Source: Lolium rigidum (Eukaryota; Streptophyta; Magnoliopsida; Poales; Poaceae). Taken from it: DNA of 64,000 bases. Within the stretch, counting starts at the first letter, position 1, and every line of letters starts with the position of its first letter. The stretch is taken from the NCBI RefSeq assembly GCF_022539505.1, contig NC_061513.1, forward strand, positions 352,203,696-352,267,695, in the 5' to 3' direction. Positions 57,093 through 64,000 of the stretch are shown in pieces. The notes under the pieces were generated by a model, which saw only the letters and a program-made list of their open reading frames with translations, did not search any database and had not been told where the DNA came from. The position numbers and the translations under genes are program-made.

Positions 57093-60000
57093 GATTCTAG
57101 TCAGTGGGGGAAGGACATGCGAAAACTGAACTTAGGCACCCACAAACTTGGTCCTAGCGGTTTTAGGTGGCGCAACCGAAATGGGACGCCGCGGATAAGG
57201 AGCGTGTGAAGAACGGCCTCGAGCCCCTCTTTCCGCAATACAAAAACAAGTAAACCAGGAACTTTCTCCTGGCCCGGTACCGTATTGACCCGGAAACAAA
57301 GGAGCTCACCACCACTCCGGATGTGAAGGAGTTTGAGGCTCTTACGGTAAGGAATGCACCCGCTTAATTAGCTCCTTTATGGTTGCATTCTTATTGATGA
57401 ATCCAAATTTCTAAATGGTTCATGCATGTTCCTCCCGTAGGCTAATGAGGTTCTTGCGGAAAGTGAAAAGGAAGCTAGTAGCGGCGCGGGGTCCACGAGC
57501 TCCTCGCGGTGTGCCCCTTGGGACAACCCTTTAAATAGGGCGTTGAATGCCCACAAGAAGAGGGATCCATTGAGTAAGCCGACGTCGGCTGGTCGTGTGG
57601 TCGGCGAAGGATGCTCTATGAAATTGTCGAGAATACTATAAGTCGGGAAAAAAGGAGAAAAAGGCCACCATCGATGAGAAGGAGGTCGCACGGCTCAAGG
57701 CACAAGTTGCGCGAGATCCCGACATTGGTCCGGGAGCAAGTGCGGCAACAAGTGCAACATATCGTGGAGACCCAACGGAGGACGCAACGACGGCAAGTGG
57801 AGGACCAAGTGGGCACGACGCTTAGCTCCATCATCCCTACCTTGGTTGCCGGTGCGTACGCGTGGTATAGGGGAGGAAAAAAGGGCCTCCCCGGTTCCCG
57901 GTTTCACGTGCGGCAACTCCCACAACGTGGAGCCATCGGTGAGTCCGCGGCGGCAACAATGGTGTCTCCGGCGGCGCCAACATTGGTGGCTCCCGCAGCG
58001 CCAACCTTGGTGGCTCCGGCGGCGCCAACCTTGGTGGCTCCCGCGGCGCCAACCTTGGTGTCTCCCGCGGCGCCATTACTTCAGCTCAATGCACCCGTCG
58101 CTGCGGATAATACGCCGCCCGGCACCGCGCCAACAAGCGGCCACTCCATCAGTGGCACGCCCGCCGCCGGCGGTGCCTCGACCTTAGCCGAGCTAGACGC
58201 CATCACGGTAACCAACCCTCGTCTCCGATGACTTCCATATCCTTGCCTTTGACTACGCTAGCCATCCCTAACGCCCTACATGTTTTCCGCGGGGTGCCGT
58301 CGCCGACGTCCCATGCACTCTCCTGCATTTTGTGAACGGCGAGTTGATCGATGTTGCCGGGGCCAAAATCGTTCAACCGAGCAACCGCCGATTACACGGT
58401 GTACCCATGGCACCCGACGTGTATAGGATTCAAGCTGGTTCGGGTGCTTAGTGGCTACGACGACGTGGTACCTCCCTTTCAACCCCATGGCGCCGACGGA
58501 GATGAGGTCCTTACCCTCCACCAATGCTTCAATTGGTCCATGGTTTGGCCAAAGAGCCAGATTCGTTTGGGGGCGAGCGACACCACCCCACGGACAGCAC
58601 CCCAAGCCGTGCCGGCGCCAAGCCATGGCAAGACCACCCCAACGGTGCCGCCATCAGCCGACGAGGACATGCATATGGCACGGGATCCGAATGATGGTCC
58701 GGACGAGGACGATGCGTTCGCCAACACTGGACTGCAACTTCGATTTTGGGGTGATGGACTACGATCTTAGTAGCCAACCCTCTCAAGCTGCCGCCGAGGG
58801 AAAACCTATTGCAACAAGCGGCGCCTATTCATGTTCTCGGGAGACGCCTCCAGCTGCCGACTTCACCGAGACTCAGCCGATAGCCGAGGTGAGAAGTGTT
58901 ATCGGTCCTAACACACTTGAAGAAGGCTTGTGAAGAGGAGAATGCGGTCCCGGTAAATATAAAGCCGAAGGGACGGAAAAGAAAAAGAAGGACGACAAGT
59001 CTGCCAGCCGGCCGGCACCTATCCGTGCTCGGGACGGGCCACCGAGTGCCCAAGAATATCGAGGCGAGGGTGCATGTGTCGGGTGAGCGGATGCTAATTC
59101 AAAGATTGTACGATGCTGCACCCGGTCCTATGCAATCTATGGTTGACGGTATTCAGTTTATGGAGGAGCGGCGTCTCAGGGAGAAAGATCATTGATACCC
59201 AGTGTATATTGCCAAGGTGCCCTCGGGCCATGGCTTTGTCGATAGTGGCTTCGCGGAGAAGATCTTCGTGCGGTATGATGACATCTTCGCCATGCTGAAC
59301 AGTTATCCGCTGCACTACACCTTCATTCGCCTATACTCGCTCAGCAAGGCGATGCGGATCATTAGACACAACATCCCGGACATCGCGATAGCCGACCCCT
59401 TCTACATGCGTGCCGTCCACTTGGCCACCGCCGGAGACCGGGCAGTCGCGAGTGGATACCTCAAAGACTTCTTTGAAGTGTAACATCCTCCTGCCTGTAT
59501 TTCCCGAGTAAGTCACCCCCTCACCGTACCGGTCTTAACTCATGATTTTTTTAGATTTCAATCGTCATGTTCTTAAACATTATGTGTTCTACGCAGAGAC
59601 AAAACCTGCACACTCATCTCCATAACCCGAAACATTCCGTGGCCACATACCTCGATGCGGACGGTAAGTCAACCACGGACTACACGAATGTCAAGGGCGT
59701 ACTTGATGATGCTCTCAATGCCTACGTCAAAGCGAAAGGCAACATGCGAGAGGCCAAATGTTAGGTACGGGAAGCATGTGTTCAAGCACCAAACAAAGTT
59801 TCCCTGCGTCAAGAAGCCGCCTTCTAGTAACAAGGATGCCTACTACGCCCTATATCACATGGATAAGTTCATACGGGACCAGCGGCGGCTTACGCTACAC
59901 TGAGCATCTCGAGAGGCTGGGCCAACAAATTGGCGCGGGTCCACGGCGACGGCATCAAGCAAGACTTCTTCCGCATCCAAGTAGAGTTTTGTGAAATCAT

Positions 60001-60160
60001 CCATCAAGATGTCGTTAGAAGCGCGGGGAGTTCTTCGCCGGCTATCGGCCGATCAAACGGTGACATAGACACAATGCTCCAAATGCAGGGTGACGACTAC
60101 CGCTCATGGATGTGCTTGAAGAAAGGCGGCGGTTTTATCCACGCTCCGAGAAAGTCTTGA
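57093..60160 (+). pseudogene. CACTA second gene (En/Spm-type ORF2 with Ulp1-like region)
   Basis: 57093-57346 has LGTHKLGPSGFRWRN and, in another phase, RYRIDPETKELTTTPD, typical of the En/Spm-like ORF2 head. A GT...AG intron (57347-57440) follows, then ANEVLAESEKEASSG. 57700-58200 has a Gln/Arg-rich coiled stretch (REQVRQQVQHIVETQRR) and an Ala/Pro repeat (SPAAPTLVAPAAPTLV). 58351-58770 holds a conserved middle domain (DEVLTLHQCFNWSMVWPK). 58896-59483 reads GFVDSGFAEKIFVRYDDIF. 59567-60160 is Ulp1-like (PKHSVATYLDADG, then SSNKDAYYALYHMDKFIRD), where the family's catalytic Cys-Gly is Asp-Ala. There are several frameshifts and stops. The protein probably binds the subterminal repeats or acts with the transposase. 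Confidence 0.75.
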
Positions 60161-60335
60161 TGTGCGAGCCTAGTTATGTAGTTGTGAACTAAAGACGAGC
60201 TTCTGTTGTAATAAACTTTATCCAGCACTTTACTTGCATGTCTGTTTAATTACTAGTTCGGCTATGTTTGTGAACTTATATATATGGCTCTATCGTTTTC
60301 CGCACTTGATTTGGTCGTTAATTTTGTTTGCATAT
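60161..60335. other. 3' untranslated/spacer region
   Basis: AT-rich sequence after the second gene with AATAAA-like AATAAAC at 60210. No coding. Confidence 0.4.
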
Positions 60336-61330
60336 GCCGATGATTAGAATGTTCGGTCAAGCTGTACACTCCGGGGTGTCGCTAGTGAGCCTGGTGTGAT
60401 GGCACAAATATCAATCTCTTGTGCATCCTACCTGGCCTCACTAACGCCATCCCGGGATGTTCATATTTGTTTCGACCAACAATGTATGAGGCATTCCATT
60501 TAGTTCATACTAGCTACTTGTTTCTTATTTGAGTTGGCACTTCTTAATTGCATTGGCCGATGATTAGAATGGTTGGTCACTTGTACACTCCGTGGTGACG
60601 TAAGTGAGCCTGGTGTGATGGCACAAATATCCATGTCTTGTGCATCCTACTTGGCCTCACTTACGCCATCACGGAATGTTAATATTTGTTTTGACCGACA
60701 AAGTATGAGGCCCTTGTCATTCTTCCATTTGCTTTCGTATTTCAAAATGCCGATGATTAGAATGTTTGGTCACCTATACACTTGGGGGAGGGGTCAGTGA
60801 ACCTGGTGCAATGACACAAGTATCAATCTCTTGTGCATCCTACTTGGTTTCGCTGACCCCTTCCCTAAATGTTAATATTTGTTCCGACCAACAATGTATG
60901 AGGCATGCCTTTTAGTTCATACTAGCTACTTGTTTCTTATTTGAGTTGGCACTTCTTAATTGCATTGGCCGATGATTAAATTTTGTGGTCACTACACTTG
61001 GGGGAGGCGCTAGTGAGCCTGGTGCGATGGCACAAATATCAATCTCTTGTGCATCCTACTTGGCCTCGCTAACGCCTTCCCTAAATGTTAATATTTGTTT
61101 GGACTGACAAAGTATGAGGCCCTTGTCATTCTTCCATTTGCTTTTGTATCTCAAAATGCCGATGATTAGAATGTTGGTCACATATACACTTGGGGGAGGG
61201 GTCAGTGAACCTGGTGCGATGACACAAGTATCAATCTCTTGTGCATCCTACTTGGTTTCACTTACTCCGTCCCTAAATGTTAATATTTGTTCCGACCAAC
61301 AATGTATGAGGCATGCCTTTTAGTTCATAC
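60336..61330 (+). repeat. Five ~200-bp tandem repeats in ABABA order
   Basis: Units start with GCCGATGATTA at 60336, 60556, 60749, 60968 and 61158. Spacings alternate 220/193/219/190, and A units carry a different tail (TTCATACTAGCTACTTG) from B units (CCCTTGTCATTCTTCC). Each has an inverted repeat around CACAAATATCAATCTCTTGTG-like sequence and around the AGTGAGCCTGG/CCTCACT pair. Lies between the second and third CACTA genes. Confidence 0.85.
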
Positions 61331-61423
61331 TACTTGGATCGTTTTTGAGTTTGCTCTTATTCGTTGCAAACATCTATGAGCGTGCACTAATGTTTCTTTG
61401 GCTTGTGCATATGTACGCGAGAT

Positions 61424-61675
61424 ATGACGTGGTATGTCGTGTACAAGGGCAAGGTTCCCGGAGTCTACAACGGCTGGGAGGAGTGTCGGAGACAGGTTCA
61501 CCGTTTTAGCGGTAACAGCTACAAAGGGTACACCACTAGAGCGGAGGCCGAAGACAGATACGCACGCTATCTGGCGGGAGAGAGGACGGAGCGGAGGAGG
61601 AACCGGATGAAGACCACTTTCATCGGGACGGTGCTAGTAGTGACTCTAGCTCTCTTCTATGTGATGCTAGTTTAG
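61424..61675 (+). CDS. CACTA third gene: RNase H1-type hybrid-binding domain with membrane tail
   Basis: An intact 83-aa frame from ATG 61424. Residues 2-50 match the N-terminal hybrid-binding domain of RNase H1 (the caulimovirus-viroplasmin fold): KGKVPGVYNGWEECRRQV, then FSGNSYKGYTTRAEAE. W18 and the aromatic-Lys pair Y33-K34 sit where the domain contacts RNA/DNA hybrids. Residues 54-63 are strongly basic and 64-83 are a hydrophobic segment (TFIGTVLVVTLALFYVMLV) ending at the stop, like a tail anchor. There is no RNase H catalytic domain. It lies 240 bp before the subterminal array, on the same strand as the second gene. A role in binding hybrids or dsRNA at a membrane is inference. Confidence 0.75.
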   Translation: MTWYVVYKGKVPGVYNGWEECRRQVHRFSGNSYKGYTTRAEAEDRYARYLAGERTERRRNRMKTTFIGTVLVVTLALFYVMLV

Positions 61676-61915
61676 ATGATAGTTTAGATGATCGACCTTG
61701 TGTAACCACTAGCTCATTTGTGACTTGTAACACCGTAACACTTATCTAATATTTGAAATCTTGTGAATCATGGAGGCTAATGTGAAGGACTATGTATTGG
61801 TATACTTGTGCTAGCTGCTTATATGTGTTATATATACTTGTATTTGTGTTGTTATAGTGTGATATACAACTTCTACAAATACCTGCCAGGAATACAAAAA
61901 ATAAAAACGAAATAC
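61676..61915. other. AT-rich spacer after the third gene
   Basis: No coding. Leads into the subterminal repeats. Confidence 0.5.
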
Positions 61916-62403
61916 TAGCAGTGGCGCACTAGAGGACCATCAGTGGCGCAGGACCACTAAGTAGCAGTGGCGCACTAGTTTGGACCTTGTGGCGCACTAC
62001 TCTCTGATCCCCTTTCGAAAGTAGCAGTGGCGCACCACTGCTGCCAGCAATGGCGCACGTACGAGAGGCTGCGGTGGCGCACTTGTACAGGCAGCAATGG
62101 CGCACCGAGAATGCCATAACGGTGGCGCACCCCGGGAGGTAGCGGTAGCGCACCGAAACCATAGAGTTGTGGCGCACTGCTTGCAGAACAACAGTGGCGC
62201 ACCCCTTTGGGGTAATAGTGGCGCATCACTGGACTTGTCAATGGCGCACCATGTAGTGCGCCACTGTTACTTAGGGTAGTTGTGGCGCACCACTAGTGCG
62301 CCACTACTAAAACTTAGTAGTGGCGTGATAACAGTGGCGCACCACTAGTGCGCCACTGATGGGTAAAAGTGGTGCGCCACTGATTGCCCTTTTCCTAGTA
62401 GTG
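61916..62403. repeat. CACTA subterminal repeats and 3' terminus
   Basis: About eighteen GTGGCGCAC units (typically AGCAGTGGCGCACC), mostly in one direction at the left and inverted pairs near the end, then CCTTTTCCTAGTAGTG. Confidence 0.88.
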
Positions 62404-63790
62404 ATAGGGGATCGCAACAGTCTTCGAGGGAAGTAAAACCCAATTTATTGATTCGACACAAGGGGAGACAAAGAATACTTGAAAGCCTTAACATCGGAGT
62501 TGTCAATTCAGCTGCACCTGGAAACAGACTTGCTCGCAAGAGTTTATCAGTAGTAAAATAACAGTTTTATAGCAGTAGCAGTAGCGAAATAACAGCAGTA
62601 GAGTAACAAAGACAGCAGTAGTGATTTTAGTAAACAGCAGGATTAAAATATTGTAGGCACGGGGACGGATGACGGGCGTTGCATGGATGAGAGAAACTCA
62701 TGTAACAATCATAGCAGGGCATTTGCAGATAATAATAAAACGGTATCCAAGTACAAAGCAATCAATAGGCATGTGTTCCAATTATAGTCGTACGTGCTCG
62801 CAATGAGAAACTTGCACAACATCTTTTGTCCTACCAGCCGGTGGCGGCCGGGCCTCAAGGGAAACTACTTGGATATTAAGGTACTCCTTTTAATAGAGTA
62901 CCGGAGCAAAGCATTAACACTCCGTGAACACATGTGATCCTCACGTCACTACCATCCCCTCCGGTTGTCCCGATTCTGTCACTTCGGGGCCATTGGTTCC
63001 GGACAGCGACATGTGTATACAACTTGCAGGTAAGATCATAAACAACGAATATCATGATGAAATAATAACATGTTCAGATCTGAGATCATGGCACTCGGGC
63101 CCTAGTGACAAGCATTAAGCATAACAAGTTGCAACAATATCATCAAAGTACCAATTACGGACACTAAGCACTATGCCCTAACAATCTTATGCTATTACAT
63201 GACCAATCTCATCCAATCCCTACCATCCCCTTCGGCCTACAGCGGGGGAATTACTCACACATGGATGGGGAAACATGGCTGGTCGATGGAGAGGCGTTGG
63301 CGGTGATGATGGCGATGATCTCCTCCACTTCCCCGTCCCGGCGGAGTGCCAGAACGGAGACTTCTGGCTCCCAAGACGGAGTTTCGCGATGTGGTGGCGT
63401 TCTGGAGGGTTTCTGGCGACTTCGACTTCTCTCCGTGCGTTTTTATGTCGAGGCGAATAAGTAGTCCGAAGGGGGGCGTCGGAGGCCGGCCGAGGGGGCC
63501 ACACCATAGGGCCGCGCGGGCCCCCCCTAGGCCGCGCCGCCCTATGGTGTGGGGCCCTCGGGCCTCCACCTGATTTGTCCTTCTGGCTCCGTCATTATTC
63601 TGGGAAAATAGGGCCTTTCGTCAAAATCCCGAGGTTTTTCCTGAAAGTTGGATTTACGCACAAAAACGAGACACCGGAACAGTTCTGCGAAAACAGCGTT
63701 AGTCCGTGTTAGTTGCATCCAAAATACACAAATTAGAGGCAAAACAATAGCAAAAGTGTTCGGGAAAGTAGATACGTTTTGGACGTATCA
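62404..63790 (-). repeat. Element F 5' LTR, main part
   Basis: A 1387-bp LTR read leftwards from TGATACGTCCAAAACGTATC at 63790 to GGGGATCGC and ATA at 62404, where the CACTA sits. The missing last ~15 bp are at 52663-52677 in the reversed contig. The first 110 bp at this end match the other LTR at 14288-14396. Outside is TSD TTTGG. Confidence 0.9.
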
Positions 63791-64000
63791 TTTGGCCGCA
63801 CGGGTCGATGCCGCGCGACCGGTACCTTCTTCCACAGCCTCCTTGCCTGCGTCGACCGCACCAGCCATCATCACCTCGACGTTGCCGGCAGCGCGGCCAG
63901 CACAGAGCCACCTTGGCGGATCCGGCGCCACCAGCACCGGCGAGAGGCGCTGGCGCACAGGGACAGTGCCGAAGTAGACGCGGTGGCTGCCGAACTCGAT
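63791..64000 (-). pseudogene. H1 coding region, upstream piece
   Basis: On the minus strand the frame IEFGSHRVYFGTVPVRQR runs open from the window edge to 63796. It joins in frame the piece at 14272 once F and one TSD (TTTGG) are removed. The Ala/Glu-rich end suits a Gag N-terminal region. GC content is high, like 14064-14272 and unlike F's LTR. Confidence 0.7.

Larger units (their letters stand above)
57093..62403 (+). mobile_element. CACTA transposon, part with second and third genes
   Basis: Starts inside a coding region on the plus strand, followed by tandem repeats, a small third gene, a subterminal repeat array and the terminus CCTTTTCCTAGTAGTG at 62403. Flank: ATA then GGGGATCGC of F's LTR. 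The terminus, subterminal motif and target site match the part at 47159-52659, so both are halves of one element. Confidence 0.85.
14273..63790 (-). mobile_element. Element F: Gypsy whose two LTRs bracket most of the window
   Basis: The left LTR starts at 14273 (TGATGACCCACAAGTATA, the LTR's 3' end read in reverse) and the right LTR ends at 63790 (TGATACGTCCAAAACGTATC read leftwards). The 5-bp TSD TTTGG lies outside each end (14268-14272, 63791-63795), and the H1 frame continues across. F therefore lies on the minus strand with its 5' LTR on the right. Its primer site and gag (52689-53474) however read plus, because the contig carrying them appears reversed. Everything else between is nested insertion, satellite or scaffold gap. 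The true length of F cannot be stated. Confidence 0.85.

Noticed and set aside
61403..61423. Longer start of the hybrid-binding protein at a TTG codon (61403)
   Set aside because: The ATG at 61424 gives the whole domain and is a normal plant start.
52660..62406. Two independent CACTA insertions in two different F-type LTRs
   Set aside because: Both would have to hit the same base with the same TSD; one insertion plus a reversed contig explains all the data more simply.

Overview
The window reads as intergenic DNA from a large grass genome of the Pooideae (Triticeae or close relatives such as Lolium/Avena; genus not decidable by eye). I see no ordinary host gene, rRNA or complete tRNA. Almost every base belongs to nested transposable elements or to one satellite array. 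Family labels (Sabrina/WHAM-like Gypsy, CACTA, Helitron, Stowaway) rest on remembered termini, primer-binding sites, target-site duplications (TSDs) and translated domains, not on a database search.

Layout. The oldest layer is a minus-strand Gypsy Gag coding region, here H1, whose pieces lie at both window edges (1-1501, 14059-14272, 63791-64000). Element A (1502-14058, TSD AGGGT) sits inside it. A carries a solo LTR (1841-3553) in its 5' LTR and an inverted relative, element B (7513-13308), in its 3' LTR; a deletion then fused A to B. A second insertion in H1, element F, starts at 14273 and ends at 63790 with TSD TTTGG on both sides, so formally F spans 77% of the window. Between its LTRs lie three 100-N scaffold gaps and these blocks: a CACTA end (14497-14598); element C (14602-27363) with the gag-only element D (19634-26745, TSD CGGTG) in its 3' LTR; an LTR remnant E; a ~331-bp satellite array (28406-39997); an LTR fragment G; a second gag-only element D2 (41033-47158); a large CACTA in two parts (47159-52659 and 57093-62403); F's own gag (52765 on), interrupted by a Helitron (53475-56955); and F's 5' LTR (62404-63790).

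Main structural result. The two ends of one CACTA insertion in F's LTR (same TSD, TAT/ATA) are both present, but one is reversed. Turning the contig 40098-56992 around joins the CACTA transposase gene to the CACTA second gene, puts F's gag on the strand its LTRs demand and restores F's LTR. That contig is therefore very probably mis-oriented in the scaffold. The satellite contig (14497-39997) has no visible link to F and may be misplaced.

Most interesting biology. (1) D and D2 encode Gag but no recognisable Pol, and each carries on the opposite strand, next to the 3' LTR, a separate serine-rich acidic protein gene with its own TATA-like box and a strong start context. (2) The CACTA carries, besides its TNP2-type transposase, a second gene with an Ulp1-like region whose catalytic cysteine appears replaced, and a third small gene joining an RNase H1-type hybrid-binding domain to a C-terminal membrane segment. 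(3) The satellite has a 7-monomer, ~2.31-kb higher-order repeat. Most retroelement and CACTA reading frames carry frameshifts or stops. The intact ones are the D2 acidic gene, the CACTA small gene and the Gag-like frames of A and B.
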